Assembly: GCA_963704615.1 (NCBI GenBank)
Contig: OY969923.1
Coordinates: 1,302,001-1,366,000 of the forward strand
Direction: 5' to 3'
DNA: 64,000 bases
Source of the DNA: Bog-756 sp963704615
Lineage (GTDB): Bacteria > Actinomycetota > Acidimicrobiia > Acidimicrobiales > RAAP-2
A program made the translations under genes and the position numbers. Below, piece by piece: positions 32,279 to 41,042 of the stretch. The first letter of the stretch is position 1. The number at the start of each line of letters is the position of its first letter. The notes below the pieces were generated by a model. That model ran no database searches. It worked only from the letters and a program-made list of their open reading frames with translations, and was not told the origin of the DNA.

Positions 32279-33244
32279 GTGGCAGGCACCCAGGTCAAGA
32301 TCCTCGTTCCCGGCAACCACCTCATGGCCGGTCTGCTCGGCCAGCGCGACGAGTTGCTGCGTCTGGTTGAAGGCGCTTTCGACGATGTGCTCATCGCCGT
32401 ACGCGGGAACGAGATCTCCATCGAGGGAGAGGGCGCCGAAAGGGTGGGGGCCCTGTTCGAGGAGCTGATCATCCTGCTCGAGTCTGGCCAGGGACTCGAT
32501 GCTGTCCAGGTCAACCGGACGATCGACATGATGGACGGGGACCTCCGGCCGTCCGAGGTCCTCACCTCCGAGCTTCTTCGCTCGGCGCGTGGTCGCGCCG
32601 TCCGCCCCAAGACGGGCGGCCAGAAGCAGTATGCGGACGCCATCGCCTCCAACATCATCACCTTCGGCATCGGCCCGGCCGGCACCGGCAAGTCCTATCT
32701 GGCCGTAGCGCTGGCGGTTCAGGCCCTCCAGGCCCGTCAGGTCAACCGGATCATCCTGACCCGCCCGGCCGTGGAAGCCGGTGAGCGCCTCGGGTTCCTG
32801 CCCGGCGACCTGATGGCCAAGGTGGATCCCTATCTGCGCCCACTCTATGACGCCCTCCACGACCTGCTTGAGCCCGAAGGGGCGCAACGCCTGATCGACC
32901 GGGGCGCCGTCGAGGTGGCCCCGCTGGCGTTCATGCGCGGACGCACACTCAACAACAGCTTCATCATCCTCGACGAGGCTCAGAACACCAGCCCCGAACA
33001 GATGAAGATGTTCCTCACCCGGATCGGGTTCGGTTCGAAGGCGGTGGTCACCGGTGACATCACCCAGATCGACGTCCCCGGGGGCCGATCAGGCCTGGTC
33101 GGCCTGGAGCCGGTGCTGTCGGGGATCCCCGATCTCGCCTTCGTCCACCTGGGCAAGGGCGACGTCGTGCGCCACCGCATCGTGTCCGACATCGTCGCCG
33201 CCTACGAGCGGGGGACCAACCCGGACGGTCGTGTTGAGCCTTGA
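32279..33244 (+). CDS. PhoH-family ATPase
   Basis: 321 aa. The N-terminal RNA-binding-like domain precedes a P-loop ATPase with Walker A GPAGTGKSYL. The PhoH signature LTRPAVEAGERLGFLPGDL and Walker B FIILDEAQN follow, with GDITQIDVP as sensor region. Members associate with ybeY and are linked to RNA metabolism. The end overlaps ybeY by 14 bases, so the two are likely coupled. Confidence 0.95.
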   Translation: MAGTQVKILVPGNHLMAGLLGQRDELLRLVEGAFDDVLIAVRGNEISIEGEGAERVGALFEELIILLESGQGLDAVQVNRTIDMMDGDLRPSEVLTSELLRSARGRAVRPKTGGQKQYADAIASNIITFGIGPAGTGKSYLAVALAVQALQARQVNRIILTRPAVEAGERLGFLPGDLMAKVDPYLRPLYDALHDLLEPEGAQRLIDRGAVEVAPLAFMRGRTLNNSFIILDEAQNTSPEQMKMFLTRIGFGSKAVVTGDITQIDVPGGRSGLVGLEPVLSGIPDLAFVHLGKGDVVRHRIVSDIVAAYERGTNPDGRVEP

Positions 33245-33740
33245 CATCTACGCCGCCGATGAACAGGCGGACCATCCCGTCAATGTCGAACGGTGGGCCC
33301 GTCTGGCTCGTTCGGTGCTCGAGGCCGAGGGGGTGCTGAGGGACACCGAGGTCTCGCTGCTCTTCGTGGACGAGGCCACCATCGCCTCGTTGAACGAGAG
33401 GTTCCTCAATGTGGAGGGCCCCACCGATGTCCTCGCCTTCCCCATCGAGGACGAGGCCGACCGGAGCGGGAGGTCGCCCGACGAGGGGGGGACCGGTCCC
33501 GGATCGATCGAAGTCGACACTGCTCGGGTGGTCCTGCTCGGGGACGTGGTGATCTGTCCGGCCGTGGGGGCCCGCAACGCGGTCGATCACGAGGTCACCT
33601 TCGATGACGAGATCGCTCTCTTGGTGGTCCACGGACTCCTGCATCTTCTGGGTATGGACCACCAGGTCGACGGGGAGGCCGAGAGGATGGAGCAGCGCGA
33701 GCAGCAGTTGTTGTCTCGCTTCTACCGCGTGTCACCATGA
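33231..33740 (+). CDS. ybeY: Endoribonuclease YbeY (rRNA maturation factor)
   Basis: 169 aa. The zinc-binding motif HGLLHLLGMDH (HGxLHLxGxDH) holds the three histidines. FVDEATIASLNERFLNVEGPTDVLAFP is the second conserved segment (in parts: GPTDVLAFP). It acts in 16S rRNA 3'-end processing and ribosome quality control. The GTG start at 33231 lies within phoH; TTG at 33234 is an alternative. The insert DEADRSGRSPDEGGTGPG is longer than in the E. coli protein. It ends over the next ATG (ATGA). Confidence 0.94.
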   Translation: MLSLDIYAADEQADHPVNVERWARLARSVLEAEGVLRDTEVSLLFVDEATIASLNERFLNVEGPTDVLAFPIEDEADRSGRSPDEGGTGPGSIEVDTARVVLLGDVVICPAVGARNAVDHEVTFDDEIALLVVHGLLHLLGMDHQVDGEAERMEQREQQLLSRFYRVSP

Positions 33741-35062
33741 TCGCGGTCAGCGCAGCGCTGTCCGCGACCGAATCGTTCAGCGCCACCGACGCCGTGCTCC
33801 TTTTGGTGGTGCTGGTCTTGCTGGCCGCCTCCGCCGTGCTGGCCCTGGCCGAGACCAGCCTGGTGCGGATGAGCCGGGCCAAGGCCAGGGGGTTGGTCGA
33901 CGACGGCCGCCGGGGGGCGAAGCAGTTGGTCCGCCTCACCGACAACCCCCAGGGATTCCTCAATCCAGTGCTCCTGTTGGTGCTGATCTGCCAGCTGGTG
34001 GTGGCCACTCTGGTCGGCATCCTGGCCGCCCACTGGTTCGGGGCCTGGGGTGTGGTCGCCGCCACCGTGTTCGAGATCGTCGTCATCTTCGTACTCGGTG
34101 AGGCGGTTCCGAAGAACTGGGCCGTGCATCATCCGGAGCGGGCCGCCCTGTTCAGCGCCCCACTGGTCTCGACCCTGGTCGGGTTCTGGCCGATCCGGGT
34201 GACGTCGGGCGCCCTGATCGGGCTGGCCAATCTGCTCATCGGCGAGAAGGGCCAGTACCTGGGGTCCGCGGTTACCGAGTCCGAGCTGCTGGCCATGGCC
34301 GACGTCGCCGTCGAAGGGGACGTGATCGAGACCGAGGAACGCGCTCTCATCCACTCGATCATCGAGTTCGGTGACACCGTGGTGCGCGAAGTGATGGTGC
34401 CCCGGCCCGACATGGTCACCATTGGGGCCGACGAACCGGTCGAGACTGTCCTCGAGAGGGCGCTCGAAGTCGGCTTCAGCCGCATCCCCGCGGTCGAGCT
34501 CCAGGTCGACGACGTGGTGGGGATCGCCTTCACCAAGGACATGATCCGCGCCCTGCAGTCCGGGAACGGCTCCGACCCGGTGCGGACCCATCTGCGGGTC
34601 GCCCACTTCGTCCCCGAGACCAAGCGGGTCTCCGACATGATGCGCGAGATGCAGGCGGAGACCTTCCATCTGGCCATCGTGGTCAACGAATACGGCGGCA
34701 CCGCCGGTCTGGTCACGCTGGAAGACCTCATCGAGGAACTGGTGGGGGAGATCGTCGACGAGTTCGACGTCGAGGAGCCACCGGTCGAGGACCTGGGCTC
34801 GGGCGAGCTCCGGGTGAGCGCCCGCCTGGGCGTGGACGAGGTCAACGATCTGGTGGGCGCCGAACTGCCCACCGATGGCGGGTGGGACACGGTGGGCGGA
34901 CTGGTCTTCGATCTCCTTGGGCACATCCCGGTGGCGGGCGAGTCGGTCACCGTCGACGGGGTGCGTTTGGTGGCCGATCGGGTGGACGGCAGGCGCATCG
35001 AGCGAGTCCGCATCGTGCGGGTGGCCCCATCGTCTACCGCGGATCCGGAGGACCTCGAGTGA
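33737..35062 (+). CDS. CNNM/CorC-family (hemolysin-like) membrane protein
   Basis: 441 aa. The N-terminal DUF21/CNNM domain has three to four membrane segments (residues 15-180). Then two CBS domains follow (VREVMVPRPDMVTIGADEP and AETFHLAIVVNEYGGTAGLVTLEDL) and a C-terminal CorC/HlyC FAD-like domain. Such proteins are linked to magnesium and cobalt efflux or homeostasis. The ATG overlaps the ybeY stop and the stop overlaps the era GTG. Confidence 0.92.
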   Translation: MIAVSAALSATESFSATDAVLLLVVLVLLAASAVLALAETSLVRMSRAKARGLVDDGRRGAKQLVRLTDNPQGFLNPVLLLVLICQLVVATLVGILAAHWFGAWGVVAATVFEIVVIFVLGEAVPKNWAVHHPERAALFSAPLVSTLVGFWPIRVTSGALIGLANLLIGEKGQYLGSAVTESELLAMADVAVEGDVIETEERALIHSIIEFGDTVVREVMVPRPDMVTIGADEPVETVLERALEVGFSRIPAVELQVDDVVGIAFTKDMIRALQSGNGSDPVRTHLRVAHFVPETKRVSDMMREMQAETFHLAIVVNEYGGTAGLVTLEDLIEELVGEIVDEFDVEEPPVEDLGSGELRVSARLGVDEVNDLVGAELPTDGGWDTVGGLVFDLLGHIPVAGESVTVDGVRLVADRVDGRRIERVRIVRVAPSSTADPEDLE

Positions 35063-36018
35063 CGCCCTTCCGGTCAGGCTTCGTCGCCGTGGTCGGGCGT
35101 CCCAACGTGGGAAAGTCCACCCTGGTCAATGCCATGGTCGGCACCAAGGTGAGCATCACCTCGCCACGTCCCAACACCACCCGGGCTCAGGTGCGGGGGG
35201 TGCTCGACCGGCCCGACGCCCAGGTGGTCCTGGTCGACACCCCGGGCCTGCACAAACCCCGAACTCCACTGGGCGAGCGCATGAACGACTCCGCCACCTC
35301 CTCGCTCGACGACGTGGACGTGGTGGTCGCCATGGTCGAGGCAACCGGTGCGGTCGGCCCGGGCGATCGCATGGTGCTTACCCAGTCGGCCCACCGGGTG
35401 AGGTCGATGGCCCGAGCCAGCGCCATCGGCGCCGAACTGCGGTCAGAGGGGAGCGGCGAGCCGGGCGACCCCGCCCTTTTGGTGGTGGTCAACAAGATCG
35501 ACCAGGTAAGCGGGGACGGGGTCCTCACCCACCTGGCCGCGGTGTCGGCGGTGATCGAGGCCATCGAGCAGGAGGGGGGTGGGGGAGCAGTCCCCGTCGA
35601 GTACTTCCCGCTCTCCGCCACCACCGGCGAGGGTGTCGCCGCCTTGACCGACGCGGTCATCGCCCGGATGCCCGAGGGCCCACGCTACTACCCCCAGGGG
35701 ATGGTCACCGACGTGGCCGAGGCCTTCTGGGTCGCCGACCTGGTGCGCGAGGAGCTCCTCCACCGGGTGCAGGACGAGCTCCCCCACAGCATCGCCTGCC
35801 GGGTGACCGAGTGGGAGTGGCCGAGGGTCCGCTGCGAGATCCTCGTCGAACGCGATTCGCAGAAGGGGATCGTCATCGGCAAAGGCGGCTCCACCCTCAA
35901 AGAGGTGGGCACGGCGGTGCGCAAACAGATGCCGCCCGGTGCCTTCCTCGAGCTCTTCGTGCGGGTGGAGAAGCGCTGGCAGCACCGCGAGGACGCCCTC
36001 GACCGACTCGGGTTCTGA
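35059..36018 (+). CDS. era: GTPase Era
   Basis: 319 aa. The GTPase domain has GRPNVGKST, switch-region PRPNTTRAQ, VDTPGLH and NKID. The C-terminal KH domain is VIGKGGSTLKEVGTAVRKQM. Era binds the 3' end of 16S rRNA during small-subunit assembly, consistent with ybeY beside it. The G4 region is separated from G3 by a longer-than-usual insert (RSEGSGEPGDPAL). The start is the GTG that overlaps the CorC-like stop. Confidence 0.96.
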   Translation: MTPFRSGFVAVVGRPNVGKSTLVNAMVGTKVSITSPRPNTTRAQVRGVLDRPDAQVVLVDTPGLHKPRTPLGERMNDSATSSLDDVDVVVAMVEATGAVGPGDRMVLTQSAHRVRSMARASAIGAELRSEGSGEPGDPALLVVVNKIDQVSGDGVLTHLAAVSAVIEAIEQEGGGGAVPVEYFPLSATTGEGVAALTDAVIARMPEGPRYYPQGMVTDVAEAFWVADLVREELLHRVQDELPHSIACRVTEWEWPRVRCEILVERDSQKGIVIGKGGSTLKEVGTAVRKQMPPGAFLELFVRVEKRWQHREDALDRLGF

Positions 36019-36064
36019 GGATCGGTCTGGCCCTGGCCTGTGGGCTTGGCGCCTGGTCTCGATG

Positions 36065-38101
36065 TCAGACCTCGGCGTCGACCTCGGCGGCGATACGCCA
36101 GAGGAAGTCCTCGACCTGGGCTCGGTCGACCGTTCGTCGCATCGGGGGTACCCGGGCCAGCAGTGCACCCCGGTAGCGGGCGGTGGCCAATCGGCTGTCG
36201 AGCACGGCCACCACGCCGCGGTCGCGGGCGGTGCGAATGAGCCGCCCGGCGCCCTGGGCCAGCAGAGTTCCGGCCCGGGGCAGATCCACCATGGAGAAGG
36301 CCGCCGGTCCGGCCCGCTCACGCCGGGCCTCCAGGACGGGATCGTCGGGACGGGGGAACGGGATCCGGTCGATGGTGACCAGGCTCAAGGTGCGACCGGG
36401 GACGTCCACCCCTTGCCAGAAGCCGAGGGTGGCGAACAAGCAGGTGGTCTCGTCCTCGATGAAGGCCGCGAGCAGGGCCGGTTTGGGCAGGTCGGATTGG
36501 GCCAGGACCCGGAACTCCAGGCGGTCGCGCAAGGCGCTGACCGCGGCGTTCATCGCTCGCCAGCTGGTGAACAGGGCCAGGGTCCGACCGCCGGCCGCGG
36601 TGATGAGCGCCTCGAGCTCGTCGTGGAGGGCCGGCTCCGACTCGGGCCGCCTGCGGTCGGGAAGGGACTGAGCCACGTACAACAGGGCGTGTTCCGGATA
36701 GTCGAACGGGCTGCCCACGTCGAGTTCGTCGGTATCGTCCTCGGGCAGGCCCAACCGTTGGGCCAGGCCGAGGGGGACCGTCGCCGATGTGAGGACCCCG
36801 GTCACCTCGCCCCACAGATGCTCGGCCAGGAGCGGTCCGACGTCGATAGGGGAGAGGCGCAGGCTCGGGGAGCGTCCACCCGCGTCCACCCAGGCCACCT
36901 CGTCGTCGGAGGGAGCTGTCACCCGGGCCAGATCAGCGGCCAGGTGACCGGCGGCCAGCAACACCCGGTCGCGGCGGGTCCGCGACGCGCCAGGCTCGTC
37001 CTCGGCCTCCCGCTCCGAGCGCCGCAAGGCGTCGGTCAGTCGGTCGACTCGCCCGGTGGCCAGGGCCAGGACGGGGGCCAGCCCGGGATCGCCACCGGGG
37101 ACGGCTGGTCCGGTCTCCCCGCCGTCGGCCTCGGTGGCCCCCACCTGGTCACGGGGGAGGCGGCGCCCGGCCAGTGGAGCGAGGGCGCGCTGGAGCATGT
37201 CACCGATTTCGGACACGGCCTCGGCCGCGTCCATCGCGCCCTCCGTCTCTCGATCGAGGACGGGACGGGCCGAGGCCGCCAGTGCTCGGAACCGCCCCGG
37301 ACCGATCTCCACCCCCAAGCTGTCGGTCATCACCTCTTCGACCTCGTGAGCCTCGTCGAACACCACGACCTGGTGGGCAGGGAGAACGGCTCCACCGCTG
37401 GACAGATGGGCGCCGTAGAGGTGGGTGTTGACCACCACCACATCGGCTGCCGCAGCCCGGGCCCGGGCCTCCTCGGCGAAGCAGTCCCGACCCGACGGGC
37501 AACGGAAGGCGCCCGGGCACTCCCGGGCCGTGGTCGAGACCATGGCCCAGGCCCGGAAGTGCGGTTCGAACTCCAGCTCGGCCCGATCTCCGGAGATGGT
37601 CTCATCCGCCCACCGCACCAGGCGCCTGACCTGCTCACCGAGGCGACCACCCTCCATCGGGTCGGTGTCGGTGCGGGGGGTCAGGGTGTCGTCGGCATCG
37701 GGAGGGTCCCCACCCCCGGGGGGCAGAGTCAGTTGCTCGCCGGCCCCGCCCACTTCGGAGACCCGTTGCCGGCACACGTAGTTGCTCCGTCCTTTGAGGA
37801 CGGCGTAAGTGAGCTCGCCGGGGATCGCCCCCGCCACCAAGGGCAGGTCGTTGGTGGCCAGTTGGTCCTGGAGGGCCTTGGTGGCGGTGGCCACCACGAT
37901 CCGCTGACCGGAGAGGGCGGCAGGGATGAGGTAGGCCAAGGACTTGCCGGTCCCGGTGCCGGCCTGCACGACCAGGTGGCGCCGCTCGGCGATGGCCCGG
38001 TCGACCCGTTGTGCCATCGCACCTTGGCCATCACGCGTCTCGCCTCCTCCGGGGAGGGCCGCCGCCACCTGGGCCAGCGTGGTCAGCACGTCGTCGGTCA
38101 T
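36065..38101 (-). CDS. DinG-type (XPD-like) ATP-dependent DNA helicase
   Basis: 678 aa superfamily 2 helicase. Motif I is QAGTGTGKSLAYLIPA, the Walker B DEAH is in VVVFDEAHEVEEV, and motif VI is GAGRLIRTARDRG. Four cysteines of an iron-sulfur cluster domain lie between motifs I and II: SNYVC, then TARECPGAFRCPSGRDCFAE, as in DinG and XPD. The ATG lies 6 bases after TAGGGT on the minus strand, suggesting a leaderless transcript. It is convergent with era. Confidence 0.93.
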   Translation of the reverse strand: MTDDVLTTLAQVAAALPGGGETRDGQGAMAQRVDRAIAERRHLVVQAGTGTGKSLAYLIPAALSGQRIVVATATKALQDQLATNDLPLVAGAIPGELTYAVLKGRSNYVCRQRVSEVGGAGEQLTLPPGGGDPPDADDTLTPRTDTDPMEGGRLGEQVRRLVRWADETISGDRAELEFEPHFRAWAMVSTTARECPGAFRCPSGRDCFAEEARARAAAADVVVVNTHLYGAHLSSGGAVLPAHQVVVFDEAHEVEEVMTDSLGVEIGPGRFRALAASARPVLDRETEGAMDAAEAVSEIGDMLQRALAPLAGRRLPRDQVGATEADGGETGPAVPGGDPGLAPVLALATGRVDRLTDALRRSEREAEDEPGASRTRRDRVLLAAGHLAADLARVTAPSDDEVAWVDAGGRSPSLRLSPIDVGPLLAEHLWGEVTGVLTSATVPLGLAQRLGLPEDDTDELDVGSPFDYPEHALLYVAQSLPDRRRPESEPALHDELEALITAAGGRTLALFTSWRAMNAAVSALRDRLEFRVLAQSDLPKPALLAAFIEDETTCLFATLGFWQGVDVPGRTLSLVTIDRIPFPRPDDPVLEARRERAGPAAFSMVDLPRAGTLLAQGAGRLIRTARDRGVVAVLDSRLATARYRGALLARVPPMRRTVDRAQVEDFLWRIAAEVDAEV

Positions 38102-38107
38102 CCACCG

Positions 38108-38113
38108 ACCCTA
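38108..38113 (-). promoter_or_regulatory. Likely -10 box of leaderless helicase gene
   Basis: TAGGGT on the minus strand ends 6 bases before the ATG at 38101. Confidence 0.5.
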
Positions 38114-38169
38114 TCGGTGGCCCCGTTCCGACTGGTGATCGTGCCGCAGTGGTCACCGCTGGAGAGGGA

Positions 38170-38928
38170 TCAGTGCCATTCCACGGCGAGGCCGATGGCC
38201 ACGCCCAGGCCGACGGTCACCACGGCCCACCGGAGGATTGGCGCGGGCAGGCGTCGTCCGATCCGGCCGCCCACCTGCCCCCCGATGACAGATCCGGCGG
38301 CGATGAGCCCGACCACCGACCAGGACACGTGGGTGGTGGCCACGAAGAAGACCCCCGCCACCGCGTTCACTGTCAGAGCCAACGCGTTTTTGGTGCCGTT
38401 GAGACGCTGGAGGTCGTCGTCGATGAAGATGGCCAACAGGGCGATGAGGATGACTCCCTGGGCCGCCCCGAAGTAGCCCCCGTAGATCCCGGTGAGGAAG
38501 ACGCCCACCAGAAGGGTCACGCCCCCGTGGGTGGCGCGGAGGTCTCGGCGCTCGAGAGCGGCACTCATACGGGGTTGAACCGCCATCAACACTGCGGCCA
38601 GCGCGATGAGCACCGGGACGGCGGCCTTGAACACGCCGTGGGGCAGACCGAGCAGGAGGATCGCCCCGGTGAGGCCGCCGAGCAGCGAGGCGGAGCCCAG
38701 CCGGACCAGGCGTTGACGCTGCCCGACCAGCTCGCGGCGGTAGGCCACCGTGGCGCTGATGCTTCCGGGGACGAGGCCCACCGTGTTGGAGACGTTGGCC
38801 AGCACCGGTGGATAGCCGAGGGCCAGGAGGGTCGGGAAGGTGATGAGCGATCCCGATCCGACGATGACGTTGACCGTCCCCGCGGCCAACCCGGCCGCGA
38901 AGATGGCCAGGGCGGCCAGCGGAGACAT
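38170..38928 (-). CDS. TSUP (TauE/SafE) family sulfite/sulfonate exporter-like membrane protein
   Basis: 252 aa with about eight membrane segments in two halves. The first half has GTVNVIVGSGSLITFPTLLALG and ANVSNTVGLVPGS; the second has GIYGGYFGAAQGVILIALL and GTKNALALTVNAVAGV. These are the hallmark repeats of the TauE/SafE family. The transported anion is unknown. TAGACC lies 6 bases before the ATG on the minus strand, a degenerate version of the leaderless box. Confidence 0.9.
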   Translation of the reverse strand: MSPLAALAIFAAGLAAGTVNVIVGSGSLITFPTLLALGYPPVLANVSNTVGLVPGSISATVAYRRELVGQRQRLVRLGSASLLGGLTGAILLLGLPHGVFKAAVPVLIALAAVLMAVQPRMSAALERRDLRATHGGVTLLVGVFLTGIYGGYFGAAQGVILIALLAIFIDDDLQRLNGTKNALALTVNAVAGVFFVATTHVSWSVVGLIAAGSVIGGQVGGRIGRRLPAPILRWAVVTVGLGVAIGLAVEWH

Positions 38929-38961
38929 GGGGAGGGTCTAGCTCCCGGCGGAGCCGACCTC

Positions 38962-39001
38962 AAGGACAGCGGCCCTCGATGAAGGACAGCGGGCCTGGAT
39001 G
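38962..39001. repeat. 20-bp tandem duplication x2 (two mismatches)
   Basis: Two units, AAGGACAGCGGCCCTCGATG (38962-38981) and AAGGACAGCGGGCCTGGATG (38982-39001), lie between the TSUP gene start and the uppS promoter. Confidence 0.8.
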
Positions 39002-39066
39002 AGGTGGTGGTTGTTGTCCCCGGTGTCTGATTCTGGCTGTAGGTACGGACGGTGCCGGCCAGAGGA

Positions 39067-39072
39067 TAGGTT
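39067..39072 (+). promoter_or_regulatory. Likely -10 box of leaderless uppS
   Basis: TAGGTT ends 6 bases before the GTG at 39079. Confidence 0.5.
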
Positions 39073-39078
39073 CGCAAC

Positions 39079-39849
39079 GTGAAACGGGATCAGGTGGCCG
39101 CGGGGGAGCCCGCCCCGCCGGCCGCGGACGTGGTGTCGGCAGCCGACGTGGCCGACGGTCCCGTTCCCGTTCACGTGGCCTGCGTCATGGATGGGAACGG
39201 CCGGTGGGCCGCCCGCCGGGGACTACCCCGGACCGAGGGTCATGCGGCCGGCGAGGCCGCCCTGCTCGACGCGGTGGAAGGGGCACTCGAGCTGGGCATC
39301 CCCTGGATCACCATGTACGCATTCTCCACGGAGAACTGGCGACGCCCGGCCGACGAGGTGCGCTACCTCATGGGCTTCAACGAGAGCCTGCTGCTGCGCC
39401 GCCGGGACGAGTTGCACGACAAAGGGGTGCGGATCAGGTTCGCCGGACGCCGAGACTGGCGGGTGCCCAAGAGGGTGCTCAAGCGGATGGACGAGTCGAT
39501 CGCACTGACCAGCGACAACCGGCGCTGCACGCTGACCATGGCCTTCAACTACGGGGGCAGGGCTGAGATCGTCGACGCCGTCAAACGGCTGGTCGATGAC
39601 CGCGTGCCGGCGGACAAGGTCAACGAGAAGGCCATCCGATCCCGGTTGTACTACCCCGATCAGCCCGATCCCGACTTGGTCATCCGGACCTCCGGTGAGC
39701 ACCGGATCTCCAACTTCCTCCTGTGGCAGTTGGCCTACAGCGAGCTCGTCTTCGATGATGTGCTGTGGCCCGATTTTCGCCGCCACCACCTGTTCGCCGC
39801 GGTCCGCGAATTCCAACAGCGCCAACGTCGCTACGGCGGGGTGAGCTGA
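39079..39849 (+). CDS. uppS: Isoprenyl (undecaprenyl/decaprenyl) diphosphate synthase, cis type
   Basis: 256 aa. MDGNGRWA with the catalytic Asp, RTEGHAAG, AFSTENWRRP and the C-terminal IRTSGEHRISNFLLWQ are the cis-prenyltransferase signatures. It makes the polyprenyl carrier lipid for cell-wall and polysaccharide synthesis, which the glycosyltransferases at 21-25 kb would need. An N-terminal tail of about 30 residues precedes the core. Confidence 0.95.
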   Translation: MKRDQVAAGEPAPPAADVVSAADVADGPVPVHVACVMDGNGRWAARRGLPRTEGHAAGEAALLDAVEGALELGIPWITMYAFSTENWRRPADEVRYLMGFNESLLLRRRDELHDKGVRIRFAGRRDWRVPKRVLKRMDESIALTSDNRRCTLTMAFNYGGRAEIVDAVKRLVDDRVPADKVNEKAIRSRLYYPDQPDPDLVIRTSGEHRISNFLLWQLAYSELVFDDVLWPDFRRHHLFAAVREFQQRQRRYGGVS

Positions 39850-40220
39850 TGGGCGACCGGGATGTCGGGGGCCGGGACGGCCGGTTCGGCCACCGCCGCC
39901 GGCGTGACGACAGCGGCGGGGTGTGGATCGTGACCGGCATCGTCCTCGGCATCCTGCTCTACGCCGGCATCGTCCTCATGGCGGTTGCCGGCTTCACCGA
40001 GGTGGCACCGCTGGTGGTGGTCCCGCCGGTGTTGTTGGTGTTGATCGCCGGGGGCAACCTTCTCGGAGCTGGCCGGGGCCATGGCCGATCAGCGGGGCGC
40101 GCCGTCGGTCCCGGTCGAGCTCCGATGTCGTCCAACGATCCGAATGACCCCCTGCGGCGCGCAGCCGGATCCCCAGGGAACGGGGTACAGGCCACCGAGG
40201 AGCCTCCCGGACCGGCATGA
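39849..40220 (+). CDS. Small membrane protein of unknown function
   Basis: 123 aa. A basic N-terminus (RRRRDDSGG) is followed by two membrane helices (about 30-55 and 60-85) and a polar tail rich in Pro and Gly. The ATG overlaps the uppS stop (TGATG), and the recO start overlaps its end (ATGA). The tight coupling between uppS and recO suggests a conserved position, but I do not recognise a family. Confidence 0.65.
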   Translation: MGDRDVGGRDGRFGHRRRRDDSGGVWIVTGIVLGILLYAGIVLMAVAGFTEVAPLVVVPPVLLVLIAGGNLLGAGRGHGRSAGRAVGPGRAPMSSNDPNDPLRRAAGSPGNGVQATEEPPGPA

Positions 40221-40942
40221 CACTCTTTCGCGATCGGGGAATGGTGTTGCGCACCATCCGCCTCGGTGAGGCGGACCGCATCGTGACGTTGATGACCGAG
40301 CAGCACGGCAAGGTGCGGGCGGTGGCCAAGGGTGTCCGGCGCACCACTTCCAAGTTCGGCTCGCGCCTCGAACCGCTGAGCCATGTTGCCCTGCTGGGTT
40401 GGCAGGGACGAGGGGACCTGGACATCATCAACCAGGCCGAGGTGCTCGACACCAACCGGGTGGTCCGAGAGGATCTCGACCGGATGACCGCGGCCATGGC
40501 CATGCTCGAGGTTGTCGACCAGGTTGCCCAGGAACGACACGGCAACGCCCCCCTGTACGAGATGCTGGTGGGAGCCATCGCCGCCCTGTCGGAGCGGAAC
40601 TCGCCCATGGTGACCCCGGCTTTCTTCCTCAAGGTGCTGGCCCTCGAGGGTTCGGCGCCGGTGCTCGATGAGTGCGTCTCGTGCGGGGAGGACGACGCCG
40701 GGTCACTGGTCGCCTTCGACCTCGTCGAGGGAGGGGTGCTGTGCCGGAACTGCCGACGAGGCCGTCCGTTGTCCCCGGAGGGACTCCTGCTCCTCCGCCG
40801 CACGCTGGGCGGAGGTCTGGCCGGCGTGCTGGCCGAGGTCCGCTCGCCGGTGACCGACGAGGTCACCGCCCTGGCCACCCACGCCATGGAGGCCCACCTC
40901 GACCGTCGTCTTCGTTCGGTGCGAACCGGTCAGGTGACATGA
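40217..40942 (+). CDS. recO: DNA repair protein RecO
   Basis: 241 aa. An N-terminal OB fold (FRDRGMVLRTIRLGEADRIVTLMT) is followed by helical sequence. A zinc-binding site has CVSCG and CRNCR (CxxC...CxxC), as in actinobacterial RecO. It anneals single strands and loads RecA in the RecFOR pathway. The start overlaps the preceding gene. Confidence 0.95.
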   Translation: MTLFRDRGMVLRTIRLGEADRIVTLMTEQHGKVRAVAKGVRRTTSKFGSRLEPLSHVALLGWQGRGDLDIINQAEVLDTNRVVREDLDRMTAAMAMLEVVDQVAQERHGNAPLYEMLVGAIAALSERNSPMVTPAFFLKVLALEGSAPVLDECVSCGEDDAGSLVAFDLVEGGVLCRNCRRGRPLSPEGLLLLRRTLGGGLAGVLAEVRSPVTDEVTALATHAMEAHLDRRLRSVRTGQVT

Positions 40943-40984
40943 GGGGGCCGCACCCGCGGGTCGCCCGGATCCCTCCGGCCCACC

Positions 40985-41026
40985 GGACCGCCGCCGGGTT
41001 GCCCCGGTCCGCCGCCGGGTTGCCCC
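40985..41026. repeat. 21-bp tandem duplication x2
   Basis: GGACCGCCGCCGGGTTGCCCC (40985-41005) is followed directly by a copy with one change, GGTCC at the start (41006-41026). It lies in the 100-base gap between recO and hemW. Confidence 0.85.
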
Positions 41027-41042
41027 GCCCGCGGAGGCGGGG

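Noticed and set aside
35939..38476. An 845-codon open frame on the plus strand
   Set aside because: It is antisense to the DinG-type helicase, whose Walker, DEAH and cysteine motifs are all in the minus frame. Its translation has no domain; GC-rich codon bias keeps the opposite frame open.
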